Assembly: GCA_018883245.1 (NCBI GenBank)
Contig: VEQL01000007.1
Span: 1-64,000 of the forward strand
Source of the DNA: Chthoniobacterales bacterium
GTDB lineage: Bacteria; Verrucomicrobiota; Verrucomicrobiia; Chthoniobacterales; JACTMZ01
DNA: 64,000 bases
Direction: 5' to 3'
Part shown: positions 42,714 to 51,781 of the stretch, in pieces
How positions within the stretch are numbered: position 1 is the stretch's first letter
Layout of the letters: each line of letters starts with the position of its first letter
Position numbers and translations under genes: made by a program
Notes under the pieces: model-generated
Told to the model about the DNA's origin: nothing
Databases searched by the model: none
What the model saw: only the letters and a program-made list of their open reading frames with translations

Positions 42714-44173
42714 GCGAGCACTCCTTCGAAGGATGTTTTTTCGGTCACGCGCGAGACATCCACCGGGTAGCGGCCGGTGAAGCATGCTGTGCAGTAACCC
42801 GACTTTTTGCCGATGGCCGCCATCATCCCCTCGACGGAAAGGAATGCGAGCGAGTCGCAGCCGACATGGCGCCGCAGTTCCTCGGGATCGAACCGCGCGG
42901 CGATGAGTTCCTCGTAGGTTCCCATGTCCACACCCATGTGGCACGGGTGCATGACGCGCGGCGAAGTGATGCGCATATGGACCTCTTTGGCCCCCGCCTC
43001 GCGCATCAGTTTGACCAGCTGCGCGGAGGTCGTGCCGCGCACGAGGGAGTCGTCGATCACGATCACGCGTTTGCCCGCGATGTTGGCCTTCAAAACATTG
43101 AATTTCATCCCGACCCTGCGCTCCCGCAGCGATTGCGTCGGCTCGATGAATGTCCGGCCGACGTAGCGGTTCTTGATGAATCCGTCGTTGAATGGAACAC
43201 CCGATTTGCGCGAGTAGCCTATGGCGGCGGGGATGGAAGAGTCGGGGACGGGGACGACCACATCGGCCTCGACGGGCGACTCCACGGCGAGTTGCTCGCC
43301 CAGACGCTGGCGAACCTCGTGCACACTGCGCCCGTCCCATTCGCTGTCGGGACGGGAAAAATAGACGAATTCAAACGAGCAACGCGCCCCGCCGCCCGGC
43401 GCGACAGCCGTCCGGCGCCTGGAGATCTTTTTGCCGCGGATGGTGATGATTTCTCCCGGTTTCACTTCGGCGATCTGGTCGCAGCCGAGGATGTTGAGCG
43501 CGCAGGTCTCGGATGCGAGGGCCCATCCGCCTTCGGGCGTGCGTCCGACAGAAAGCGGGCGGAATCCCCACGGGTCGCGCGCAGCGACGACGGAATCGAC
43601 GCCCAGCACGACGAGCGAGTAGGCGCCTTTCCACGAGGGCATGGTGCGCTCGAGGCGGTCCTCCCATGTGTTGCCGCTGGCGGAGGCGAGCATGAGCGCC
43701 ATGACCTCCGTGTCACTCGCCGCGGTGAGGGCGAATCCCCTGCTCAGAAGTTGCGACCGCAGTTCTCCCGCGTTGACCAGCGAACCGTTGTGCGCGACAG
43801 CCAGGGGGCCGTGCATGGTCTCGACGAGAAACGGTTGGGCGTTGCGAGCGGTGGACGAGCCGAGCGTCGAATAGCGTGTGTGCCCGATGGCATGGTAGCC
43901 CCGAAGGGGCGCGAGGGTTTCGGGTGTGAACACGTTGGAAAGCAAACCGAGGTCCTTGTGCAGGCGTGCGCGCTGCCCGTCGGACACCGCGATGCCTGCC
44001 GCCTCCTGCCCGCGGTGCTGCAGGGCGAAAAGCCCGAAAAAAGCGAGTTGGGCCGCCTGTTCCCCGCTGGGTGAGGAGACCGCCACCACGCCGCATTCCT
44101 CGCGGGGATGGTCGCAGTCGCGTGTGAGGGACACGGGGTCCGCGGTTCCTTCGGTTCGTGTTGGAGTGTTCAC
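42710..44173 (-). CDS. purF: Amidophosphoribosyltransferase PurF
   Basis: 487 residues. The nucleophilic Cys27 (EECGVVAV) follows a 26-residue leader that should be cleaved off. Glutaminase motifs include FALQHRGQEAAGI and AHNGSLVNA; the phosphoribosyltransferase motif is VIVIDDSLVRGTTSAQL. Cysteines near the C-terminus (HPCHMGVDM, CTACF) fit a 4Fe-4S type enzyme. It catalyses the first committed step of purine synthesis. The GTG at 44173 overlaps the purC stop as GTGA. Confidence 0.96.
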   Translation of the reverse strand: MNTPTRTEGTADPVSLTRDCDHPREECGVVAVSSPSGEQAAQLAFFGLFALQHRGQEAAGIAVSDGQRARLHKDLGLLSNVFTPETLAPLRGYHAIGHTRYSTLGSSTARNAQPFLVETMHGPLAVAHNGSLVNAGELRSQLLSRGFALTAASDTEVMALMLASASGNTWEDRLERTMPSWKGAYSLVVLGVDSVVAARDPWGFRPLSVGRTPEGGWALASETCALNILGCDQIAEVKPGEIITIRGKKISRRRTAVAPGGGARCSFEFVYFSRPDSEWDGRSVHEVRQRLGEQLAVESPVEADVVVPVPDSSIPAAIGYSRKSGVPFNDGFIKNRYVGRTFIEPTQSLRERRVGMKFNVLKANIAGKRVIVIDDSLVRGTTSAQLVKLMREAGAKEVHMRITSPRVMHPCHMGVDMGTYEELIAARFDPEELRRHVGCDSLAFLSVEGMMAAIGKKSGYCTACFTGRYPVDVSRVTEKTSFEGVLA

Positions 44174-45123
44174 AGGATTCCGGCGGCTTCGAGGTTGGCT
44201 TTGATTCGGTCGGCGATGGGCGTGGAGCCCGCGACAAATTTTTGTCCGGTCAATGCTTCGTAAGTTTGCACATAACGGCGCGAGGTCTCTTCCCAGACTT
44301 CCGCCGGCAGTTGCGGAAGGGCTCCGTCGCCGCCGTATCCCGCATCGGCCAGCGCGCGCCGGATGATCTCCTTGTCCGTGCTCTCGGGCTCGGCTCCGGC
44401 GGCAAAACGCCCGTCGTAGGTGTCTGCAATCCAGAAACGCGAGGAGTCGGGCGTATGCGCTTCGTCGATGAGCATCAGTTGCCCGTCGCGGTCCAAACCG
44501 AACTCGTATTTGGTGTCGGCAAGGATCAGTCCGGCGCGGCGCGCGGTCTCCTGTCCGCGGGCGAAGAGTTGCAACGCGGTCCTTTGCACGCGTTCCCAAA
44601 GTGTCGGCTCCACCAGCCCGCGTTCCGCGACCTCCGCGCAAGTGATGGGCTCGTCATGCTGCCCTGCCTCGGCCTTGGTCGTCGGCGTGATGATCGCCTC
44701 CGGCAGAGGCGAATTTTTCTTCAGTCCTTCGGGCATGCGGTAACCGTAGATTGTCCGCTCGCCCTCCGCATAGCGCTTCCACAGCGAGGTGGATGTGACA
44801 CCGGTGATGTGGCCGCGCACGACGACTTCCACCGGCAGCGGTCTTGCCTCGCGCGCCACGAGCGCGTTCGGGTCGGGAGTGGACAGGGCATGGTTCGGAA
44901 CGATGTCACGCGTGTGTTCGAACCACCACATCGCGAGCTGGTTGAGAACCTGACCCTTGAACGGAACGGCGGCGACCAAGCGGTCGAACGCGGAAAGGCG
45001 GTCGGTCGTGATGAAAAGGCGCTTTCCGTCGGGCAGATCGTAGCTGATGCGCACCTTGCCGACCCTGCGGCCGGGCAACGGCAAATCGATGTCGGTGAGC
45101 GTTTCCCGGGTCACGGCGCTCAA
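44170..45123 (-). CDS. purC: SAICAR synthetase PurC
   Basis: 317 residues, the longer form of the enzyme. Motifs include [20 protein letters not shown], the SAFDRLV segment, [12 protein letters not shown], and [12 protein letters not shown]. It adds aspartate to CAIR. The frame begins with TTG at 45123, which overlaps the purQ stop as TTGA, the same arrangement as its neighbours; GTG 45114 is an alternative that loses three residues. Confidence 0.94.
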   Translation of the reverse strand: MSAVTRETLTDIDLPLPGRRVGKVRISYDLPDGKRLFITTDRLSAFDRLVAAVPFKGQVLNQLAMWWFEHTRDIVPNHALSTPDPNALVAREARPLPVEVVVRGHITGVTSTSLWKRYAEGERTIYGYRMPEGLKKNSPLPEAIITPTTKAEAGQHDEPITCAEVAERGLVEPTLWERVQRTALQLFARGQETARRAGLILADTKYEFGLDRDGQLMLIDEAHTPDSSRFWIADTYDGRFAAGAEPESTDKEIIRRALADAGYGGDGALPQLPAEVWEETSRRYVQTYEALTGQKFVAGSTPIADRIKANLEAAGIL

Positions 45124-45881
45124 TTCTTGCGGGCGAATTCCACGCCGTTGCGGAACAGGGGCAAAGCGAGCCCCGGAGCGGCAGCCCCGGTGAAGGAGCG
45201 GCCTTGTCGGGCAGTCACGTGATTTTCCGGATGGGGCATCATTCCGAGCACCAGACCGGAATCATCGCAGATGCCGGCGATGTCGTCCACCGAGCCGTTG
45301 GGATTTTCCGGGTATTTTCCGTCGGCGGCGGAACCGTCCTCGCGGGCGTAGCGGAAAGCGATGCGGTCGTTGGCGCGCAAAACCGCCAGGGTTTCCGGCG
45401 GACAGGAGAACTTGCCTTCGCCGTGCGCCACAGGGCAGCGCAGCGGCGCATCGAGCCCGCGCGTCCAGATGCAGTGCCGCGACGAAGGTGCCAGCGTCAC
45501 CCATCGGCACTCGAAATGTCCGCAGTCGTTGTGCTGCAGGGCAGCCGGTGCGCCTCCCGGGAGTAATCCCGAACGAACGAGCATCTGGAAACCGTTGCAG
45601 ATACCGATCACCGGTGTCCCCTCTGTAACCTTGCGCCGCAGCAAATCGCCCAGACGGTGATCGATCTCCATGGCGAAGACGCGGCCCGAGCCCAGGGCAT
45701 CCGCATAAGAAAAGCCTCCGGCCACCACGATCAATGCGGCCGCTTCCAGCGCACCCGAACGCTCAGGCAAATCCAACAGATTCACGTAGGAAGCATCCGC
45801 GCCGGCCGTGTTCAAGGCGAACACCGCATCCTCATGGCGGTTTGTGCCTGGCGCACCGAGAACAACAGCTGACGGTCTCAC
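45120..45881 (-). CDS. purQ: FGAM synthase glutaminase subunit PurQ
   Basis: 253 residues. The class I glutamine amidotransferase motif [10 protein letters not shown] carries the catalytic Cys, and the late GMMPHPENH holds the catalytic His. The N-terminus [12 protein letters not shown] is typical of the longer PurQ type. It supplies ammonia to PurL. I prefer GTG 45881, which overlaps the purL stop as GTGA; ATG 45899 would add six residues. It lies between purL and purC. Confidence 0.94.
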   Translation of the reverse strand: MRPSAVVLGAPGTNRHEDAVFALNTAGADASYVNLLDLPERSGALEAAALIVVAGGFSYADALGSGRVFAMEIDHRLGDLLRRKVTEGTPVIGICNGFQMLVRSGLLPGGAPAALQHNDCGHFECRWVTLAPSSRHCIWTRGLDAPLRCPVAHGEGKFSCPPETLAVLRANDRIAFRYAREDGSAADGKYPENPNGSVDDIAGICDDSGLVLGMMPHPENHVTARQGRSFTGAAAPGLALPLFRNGVEFARKN

Positions 45882-48763
45882 GAATTTTCCCCTTTCCATG
45901 CGTTGCCCAGTTCCTGCGCGGACCAAGTGTGTTTGCCCCCGCGCGTGGTAATCTGCAGGTTGCGAGTCGCGACAACGTGCCCGATGGCGCGAGCCTCCGG
46001 TCCGACGAGCGCGAGCACTTCGGCCAATTTTTTCTCCGGGACTTCGAGGATGATGCGCCCGAGCGATTCGGAAAACATGGCGGCCACGGCGTCTTCATCA
46101 TCCAGCCCGGCCTCGATGCCGAACCGGCTGGCGATGACCATCTCCGCAAGCGCAACTGCCAGACCTCCCTCGCTTGGATCGTGCGCCGACAAAACGAGGC
46201 CCCGTTGTATCGCTTCATGGATGCGGCGGTAGCGTGACGGGGCGCTGGGATCCGGCGCCGGAACCACGCCGTCTTGGCGACCGGTGACAAGATTCAAATG
46301 GCTCCCGCCGAATTCCCGGCGCGTCGTGCCGGTTAGCACCAGGACGCTGCCTGCGCTTTGCAACGATGTTCCGATCGCGCGTTCGGCGTCGGGCACATGT
46401 GCCATGGCGGTGATGACGAGCGTCGGCGGGATAGCCCGCTTTTTCCCGTCCGGTGCGACAAACTCGTTGTTGAGCGAATCTTTTCCGGAGACGAAAGGCG
46501 CGCCGTAAAGTTTCGCCGCGTCGCAGCAACCCCGAACGGTTGCCACCAGTTGACCGAGGGTTTCCGGACGCCGCGGGTCGCCCCACGAAAAGTTGTCCAG
46601 TAGCGCGACCTGCGAAGGGTCGGCGCCGGCGGCGACGACATTGCGGACCGCCTCGTCGATCACCGCGTAAGCCATGCGTTCCGGGTCGGTCACACCGTAG
46701 CAGGCGTTGACCCCGATTCCCAACGCGAACCCCGACTGGCGCTCGGGCGGAGCGATGACGGTTCCGTCCGACGGCCCCTCTTGTCCGGGGCCGGACATCG
46801 GCCGGACCACCGTGGCCCCGAGCACCTCGTGATCGTAGCGGTGGATGATCTTTTCCTTCGAGGCGATGGTCGGGTGGGAAAGAAGCGCGAGAAGCGCGGA
46901 CTGCGCATCGACATCGCGCTGTGATTTGTCATCGCCGCGCACGGGCTCGGGAAGGGTCGCGTCTAGCTGACGGCGAGGGCGCCCTTTGTGCAAAAATTCC
47001 ATGGGCAGGTCGACGACCGCGTTGTCGCCGTGGCGGACGAGCAGGCGCGCATCACCGGTGAACTCTCCGATGTCGTTCGCGCAAAGCCCGAGATGCCGCG
47101 CACGCGCGAGGACCTCCGGCGCAAGCTCCGGCGGAACCGCCAGCACCATGCGTTCCTGCGCTTCCGAGAGCCAGACCTCCCACGGAAGTAGGCCGGGGTA
47201 TTTCCGGTCCACCGCGGTGAGATCGACCGACACCCCGGTTTTTTCACCCATTTCGCCGACGGCCGACGACAAGCCGCCTGCGCCGCAGTCGGTGATCGCG
47301 CGGCACAGAGGGTCGGGTCGGTCGAGCAGTTCGACGAGCAGGTCGGAGGTCAGCCTCTCGACGATCGGATCGCCGATCTGCACCGAGGCACCGGCCACCT
47401 CGCCCGTCGTGGCGTCCATGGTCATGGACGAAAATGTCGCCCCGCGGATCCCGTCGCGTCCGGTCGCACCGCCGATCACGACGACGCGGTCGCCCGGTTG
47501 CGGTCCGGTGAGTTTGTCATAGCCCTGCAGGACTTCGCCGACGCACCCGCAGAACACGAGGGGATTGGCGATGTAGCCCGGATCGTAAACCACGGCGCCG
47601 GCCGTGGTGGGAATGCCCATCTTGTTGCCGTAATCGGCGACGCCCTCGACCACGCCTTCCTCGATGACCGCCGGATGCAGCACGCCCTCGGGTAGTTCGT
47701 GGTGGTCGAGATCGCGGGGACCGAAACAGAGGATGTCGGTGAGCGCCACTGCGCGTGCCGGGGCCGCCAGAACATCGCGGATCACGCCGCCGACACCGGT
47801 GTTGGCTCCGCCGAAAGGCTCGATGGCGCTCGGATGGTTGTGCGTCTCCGCCTTGATCGCGAGTCGCACACCGTCGGCGAATGAAACGATCCCGGCGTTG
47901 CCGTCGAAAGCCGAAACGACGAAGGGCGCCTTCATGTCGCGCGTCGAATTGCGCAGTTCGCGAAGCAGGGAGTCCACTTCGCCCCGCGCCGAGCCGTCAG
48001 GCCCGCGCAGGCTGATCTTCGCCGAAAATGTTTTGTGGGAGCAGTGGTCGCTCCACGTCTGGGCGATCGTCTCCAGTTCGGCGTCGGTCGGATCGCGCCC
48101 CGCCGCACGATACCATTCTGCCACGGCGGCGATTTCCTCCGGGTCGAGCGCGAGGCCGCGTTCGGCGTTGACGCGGGCAAGCGCTGCGGTGTCGAGATTT
48201 CGAAGGGGAATCGTTTCGACCGTCGCGGTGTCCGATTGGGCGGAGTCGGCAAATCCCGGAGCAACGGCGCCGAAGGACCATGTCTCGATCACCGGATTGC
48301 AGAGCAAGTTGTGGACAAGAAAGCGAAGCTCGTCCTCTGGAAAATCCGCGGCCCCTTCGATGACAAACGAGGCTCCGGTTGCCACTTCGATGCCGATACC
48401 CATGCGCGCGGCACTGGCGGCCAGCTGCATCCCCACGCGATCGGTGACCCCCGCGCGCCGTGCCACCTCGATGGTCGCGTTTTTGCCGGCTTCCGGTTTT
48501 GGGGTCGCCGGCGTGCCGCTCTGCTTCTCGATGCGGGCGGGCGAGGACAAAGGCTCGTCGATGAGCGCATCGACCAGACGTTTGATGGCGGCTTCATCGG
48601 CCTGTCCGCGCAAATAAAAGACCTCGTGCGCTTTGATGGCGACGCCTGGAAAACCCAGGTGCTTCGCCTGGCGCGTGAGCGATCCGTCGCGGTGTTTTCC
48701 CGCGGCCCTGACAATGCGCCAGACGATGTTTCCGTTTTTCATGTCGGGTGATTTGTCGGCCAT
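45878..48763 (-). CDS. purL: FGAM synthase PurL with PurS-like N-terminal region
   Basis: 961 residues. The catalytic part (from ~residue 200) has WSDHCSHKTF, KAETHNHPSAIEPFGGANTG, DCGAGGLSSAVGEMGE and a late GKDSLNNEF motif. The first ~165 residues form two short PurS-like alpha/beta units; no separate purS is seen in the operon, so the structural PurS role is probably fused here. The glutaminase part is not fused but supplied by PurQ. The ATG at 48763 shares a base with the purN stop; the frame can be extended to 48901 only through purN. Confidence 0.94.
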   Translation of the reverse strand: MADKSPDMKNGNIVWRIVRAAGKHRDGSLTRQAKHLGFPGVAIKAHEVFYLRGQADEAAIKRLVDALIDEPLSSPARIEKQSGTPATPKPEAGKNATIEVARRAGVTDRVGMQLAASAARMGIGIEVATGASFVIEGAADFPEDELRFLVHNLLCNPVIETWSFGAVAPGFADSAQSDTATVETIPLRNLDTAALARVNAERGLALDPEEIAAVAEWYRAAGRDPTDAELETIAQTWSDHCSHKTFSAKISLRGPDGSARGEVDSLLRELRNSTRDMKAPFVVSAFDGNAGIVSFADGVRLAIKAETHNHPSAIEPFGGANTGVGGVIRDVLAAPARAVALTDILCFGPRDLDHHELPEGVLHPAVIEEGVVEGVADYGNKMGIPTTAGAVVYDPGYIANPLVFCGCVGEVLQGYDKLTGPQPGDRVVVIGGATGRDGIRGATFSSMTMDATTGEVAGASVQIGDPIVERLTSDLLVELLDRPDPLCRAITDCGAGGLSSAVGEMGEKTGVSVDLTAVDRKYPGLLPWEVWLSEAQERMVLAVPPELAPEVLARARHLGLCANDIGEFTGDARLLVRHGDNAVVDLPMEFLHKGRPRRQLDATLPEPVRGDDKSQRDVDAQSALLALLSHPTIASKEKIIHRYDHEVLGATVVRPMSGPGQEGPSDGTVIAPPERQSGFALGIGVNACYGVTDPERMAYAVIDEAVRNVVAAGADPSQVALLDNFSWGDPRRPETLGQLVATVRGCCDAAKLYGAPFVSGKDSLNNEFVAPDGKKRAIPPTLVITAMAHVPDAERAIGTSLQSAGSVLVLTGTTRREFGGSHLNLVTGRQDGVVPAPDPSAPSRYRRIHEAIQRGLVLSAHDPSEGGLAVALAEMVIASRFGIEAGLDDEDAVAAMFSESLGRIILEVPEKKLAEVLALVGPEARAIGHVVATRNLQITTRGGKHTWSAQELGNAWKGENS

Positions 48764-49377
48764 CACGAACCGGATGGTGCCACGGTTTGCACTCTGCGCG
48801 CCAGCGATCCGATGACCGCGGGGTAGAGTTCGTGTTCCGCCTTCTGGATGCGCGCATGCAGGGTGTCCGCCGTGTCGCCTGCGAGGACCGGCACTTCGCA
48901 CTGTTCGATGATTTCGCCGGTGTCCACGCCGTCATCGACATAGTGCACCGTGCAACCCGTGGTTTTGTCGCCGGCGGCGAGAGCTTTCTCCCACGCGCGC
49001 GATCCGCGGTGTGCCGGCAGGAGCGAGGGGTGGATGTTGATGATACGGCGGGGATAGGCCGAGAGCAGAACGGATCCAACGATGCGCATGAACCCGGCGA
49101 GCGCCACGAGATCGACATCCCGGGCCCGGAGCGCATCCACGATTTTCCTTTCGGTTTCCCCGTCGAGTTTGCCCCGCGGGCTCGGCGGAACAATGCACTC
49201 GGTGTCCACGCCGTGGCTGCGGGCGATTTCCAGGATGCCGGAGTCGGGCACATCCGAAATGACCACGCTTACTCGCGCTGGGATGGAGCGTTCTCCGATG
49301 GCGCGCAAAATCGCGCCGAGGTTCGAACCGCGCCCTGAGCCCAGCACGCCCAAACGCAGCATCACGGGCCCGCTCAC
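48763..49377 (-). CDS. purN: GAR formyltransferase PurN
   Basis: 204 residues, folate-dependent. The VLGSGRGSNLGAI phosphate loop, the NIHPSLLPAHRG motif with catalytic Asn and His, and the GCTVHYVDDGVDTGEII segment with the active-site Asp are all intact. It performs the third step of the pathway. The GTG at 49377 overlaps the guaB3 stop as GTGA; the internal ATG at 49362 is a weaker alternative. Confidence 0.95.
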   Translation of the reverse strand: MSGPVMLRLGVLGSGRGSNLGAILRAIGERSIPARVSVVISDVPDSGILEIARSHGVDTECIVPPSPRGKLDGETERKIVDALRARDVDLVALAGFMRIVGSVLLSAYPRRIINIHPSLLPAHRGSRAWEKALAAGDKTTGCTVHYVDDGVDTGEIIEQCEVPVLAGDTADTLHARIQKAEHELYPAVIGSLARRVQTVAPSGS

Positions 49378-50549
49378 CGCGCCATGCCGACGTTCTGCAC
49401 CATCTGGAAAAGTTTGCCCTCGGATTTGATCGAAGGCGCGATGATGACTTCGGTCTCCTGGAATTCGCGCAGATTGGCCGCGCCGACATTTCCCATGCAG
49501 GTGGTGATGGCGCCGACGAGATTCTGGCTGCCGTCGTCCACCTCGGCCGGGCCGAAAAGGATCTGCCGCAGCGATCCGGAAACGCCGACCTTGATCCGGG
49601 TGCCGCGCGGGAGGTTGGCGTGCGGGGTTGCCATGCCCCAGTGGAATCCGCGACCCGGCGCCTCCTCCGCTTTGGCGAAGGCGCTTCCCACCATGACGGC
49701 ATCAGCCCCGCAGGCCAGCGCCTTGCAGACGTCGCCGCCTTTGTTCATGCCGCCGTCGGTGATGATCGGAACATAGCGTCCGCTCTTCTTGTAATACGCA
49801 TCGCGTGCCGCGGCGCAATCGACCGTGGCGGTGACCTGCGGCACACCGAGGCCGAGAACGCCGCGCGAAGTGCAAGCCGCCCCGGGGCCCACGCCGACGA
49901 GAACGCCGGAGACGCCGCATTCCATGATTTCGAGCGTGACGCCGTAGGTCACCGTGTTGCCGATGATGACCGGGCATTTCATCGTCCGGCAGAAATCCGA
50001 GAGGTCGAGCATCTTGTATTCGCTCGAGATGTGGCGCGCGGTGGACACCGTGCTCTGGACGACAAAAACATCGACGCCCGCTTCTTGGGCGATGGCGCCG
50101 CAGCGTTCGGCCTTCTGCGGGATCGCGCTGACCGCGGCGATCACGCCGGCGTCTTTGATTTCCTTGATCCGCTTGGCGATGAGATCCTCTTTGACCGGCT
50201 CCAGATAAACTTTCTGAAGGAGGGCGGTGACTTTGTCTTTGTCCGCCGCAAGCACCTCGGCCAGGACCGCATCGGCATCCTCGTAGCGCACCTGCACGCC
50301 CTCGAGGTTGAGCACGGCGAGTCCGCCGAGTTTGCCCATGGCGATGGCGAAGCGCGCATCCACCACGCCGTCCATCGCGCTGGCGAGGATGGGCAACGCC
50401 ATTTTCAGCGCGCTGCCGTCGGGACGCGGGATTTCCCACGTCGTGTCCACCTCGTTAGGGTTGATCGTTACTGCGCCTGGCACCAGGGCGATTTCATCGA
50501 AGCCGTAGGTCACCCGCGCTTTGCGGTTGCGTCCAATCCACATTCCCAT
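49374..50549 (-). CDS. GuaB3-type IMP dehydrogenase family protein
   Basis: 391 residues of the IMPDH/GMP reductase barrel without CBS domains, matching the GuaB3 group (start GRNRKARVTYGFDEIALVPG, then ASAMDGVVDARFA). The catalytic-loop Cys is in GPGAACTSRGVLG, and the phosphate-site GSAF and flap segments are present. IMPDH makes XMP from IMP; GuaB3 members were long of uncertain activity. As the first gene of this operon it probably acts on the IMP made by the pathway. A good promoter-like sequence ends 11 bases before the ATG; the start could also be Met3. Confidence 0.9.
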   Translation of the reverse strand: MGMWIGRNRKARVTYGFDEIALVPGAVTINPNEVDTTWEIPRPDGSALKMALPILASAMDGVVDARFAIAMGKLGGLAVLNLEGVQVRYEDADAVLAEVLAADKDKVTALLQKVYLEPVKEDLIAKRIKEIKDAGVIAAVSAIPQKAERCGAIAQEAGVDVFVVQSTVSTARHISSEYKMLDLSDFCRTMKCPVIIGNTVTYGVTLEIMECGVSGVLVGVGPGAACTSRGVLGLGVPQVTATVDCAAARDAYYKKSGRYVPIITDGGMNKGGDVCKALACGADAVMVGSAFAKAEEAPGRGFHWGMATPHANLPRGTRIKVGVSGSLRQILFGPAEVDDGSQNLVGAITTCMGNVGAANLREFQETEVIIAPSIKSEGKLFQMVQNVGMAR

Positions 50550-50560
50550 GAGGCCCGCAG

Positions 50561-50589
50561 ATCGTAGCGGGTCGGACGCGGCTTGGCAA
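50561..50589 (-). promoter_or_regulatory. Candidate promoter of the purine operon
   Basis: On the minus strand TTGCCA (50589-50584, five of six matches to TTGACA), a 17-base spacer, then TACGAT (50566-50561, four of six matches to TATAAT). The guaB3 ATG at 50549 is 11 bases on, so the mRNA leader would be about 5 bases. No riboswitch or Shine-Dalgarno could fit in that leader. Confidence 0.5.
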
Positions 50590-50667
50590 TCCCGCTGCGG
50601 AAAACGGCGGCATATTTTTTTACGGCGCGAGCCGGCGGATCCCGGGCCGGCGTTTTTCGCCCCCCCA

Positions 50668-50685
50668 TGTGACGAAAATGTGACA
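50668..50685 (+). promoter_or_regulatory. Pho-box-like element before pstS2
   Basis: TGTGACG (50668-50674), AAAA, TGTGACA (50679-50685): a 7-4-7 direct repeat with an 11-base period, 49 bases before the pstS2 ATG. It matches the element before pstS1 in length and core sequence. Confidence 0.6.
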
Positions 50686-50734
50686 CTAAAAGACTTTCGC
50701 CGGCGTCGTCCGACGGGTTTTCTGCGCCCCGCCT

Positions 50735-51748
50735 ATGAAAACCCGCACATTTCAACCCACCATACTCCTCGCCCTGACGGCCACGGCCTGCATCGCCACG
50801 GCCCGGGCCCAGCAACTCTCCGGCGCCGGCGCGACCTTCCCGGCCCCGCTTTACCAGCGCTGGGGCAACGAGTATCACGCGAAAAACCCCGGGGTGGAAG
50901 TCAACTACCAGTCGGTCGGCAGCGGAGCAGGGGTCAAAAATTTCCTCCAAGGCGTCGTGGATTTCGGCGCGAGCGATGCGGCCATGAGTGACGAGGAGAT
51001 CGCCAAGGCGCCCCGCGGCGCGGTGATGATTCCGCTTACCGCGGGCAGCGTGGTGCTGGCCTACAATCTCCCCGGCGTCGAGGGCCTCAAACTCAGCCGC
51101 GAGGCGCTGGCGGGAATTTTCCTCGGGACGGTCACCAAGTGGAATGACCCGCTCCTTGCCAAGGACAACCCCGCGGCGAAGCTGCCCGACGCGCCGATCA
51201 CTGTGGCCTACCGCTCCGACGGCAGCGGCACGACGTTTGTCTTCACGCAGCACATGTCGGCCATCAGCAAAGAGTTCGATGAAACGGTTGGCTGCGACAA
51301 ATCGGTGACCTTCCCCGTCGGCATCGGCGGGAAAGGCAACGAGGGCGTGACTGCTTTGGTCAAACAAACGCCCGGCACCATCGGCTACGTCGAATACGGA
51401 TACGCGAAAAACAACGGCCTTTCCGTCGCTGCGCTCGAGAACAAATCGGGCAACTTCGTCACGCCCAGTCCCGAGAGCGGCGCCTCCTCGCTCGCTTCGG
51501 TCGAGATGCCGGCCAACCTGCGCATCTGGCCGGTCGATCCCGCCGGCGCCGGGGACTATCCGATCACATCTTTCACCTGGCTCCTTCTGGCCAAAAAATA
51601 CGATGACGCGGCCAAATTGGCGGCCCTCAAGGGCTTTGTCACTTACGCACTCACCGAAGGCCAGGCGTTGGCCGATCCTCTCGGCTACATCCCGCTGCCG
51701 GCATCCGTGATCGAAAAAGCCAAAGCCGCTCTTAACTCCGTCGAATAA
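50735..51748 (+). CDS. Phosphate-binding protein PstS (copy 2)
   Basis: 337 residues with a signal peptide (1-~25). It is strikingly similar to copy 1: both share SGAGATFPAPLYQRW, YQSVGSGAGVKNFLQGVVDF and the RSDGSGTT site. No permease follows; instead an OprB-type porin gene begins 33 bases later with no terminator between. It may serve the PstCAB complex encoded 11-13 kb away, perhaps under different phosphate conditions. Confidence 0.94.
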   Translation: MKTRTFQPTILLALTATACIATARAQQLSGAGATFPAPLYQRWGNEYHAKNPGVEVNYQSVGSGAGVKNFLQGVVDFGASDAAMSDEEIAKAPRGAVMIPLTAGSVVLAYNLPGVEGLKLSREALAGIFLGTVTKWNDPLLAKDNPAAKLPDAPITVAYRSDGSGTTFVFTQHMSAISKEFDETVGCDKSVTFPVGIGGKGNEGVTALVKQTPGTIGYVEYGYAKNNGLSVAALENKSGNFVTPSPESGASSLASVEMPANLRIWPVDPAGAGDYPITSFTWLLLAKKYDDAAKLAALKGFVTYALTEGQALADPLGYIPLPASVIEKAKAALNSVE

Positions 51749-51781
51749 CCTGCAAGAGAATATTCCAACAGACAGCCCATC

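Noticed and set aside
50550-50734. Possible purine riboswitch upstream of the purine operon
   Set aside because: The likely promoter leaves only a few bases of leader before guaB3, and no riboswitch-like paired core is visible.
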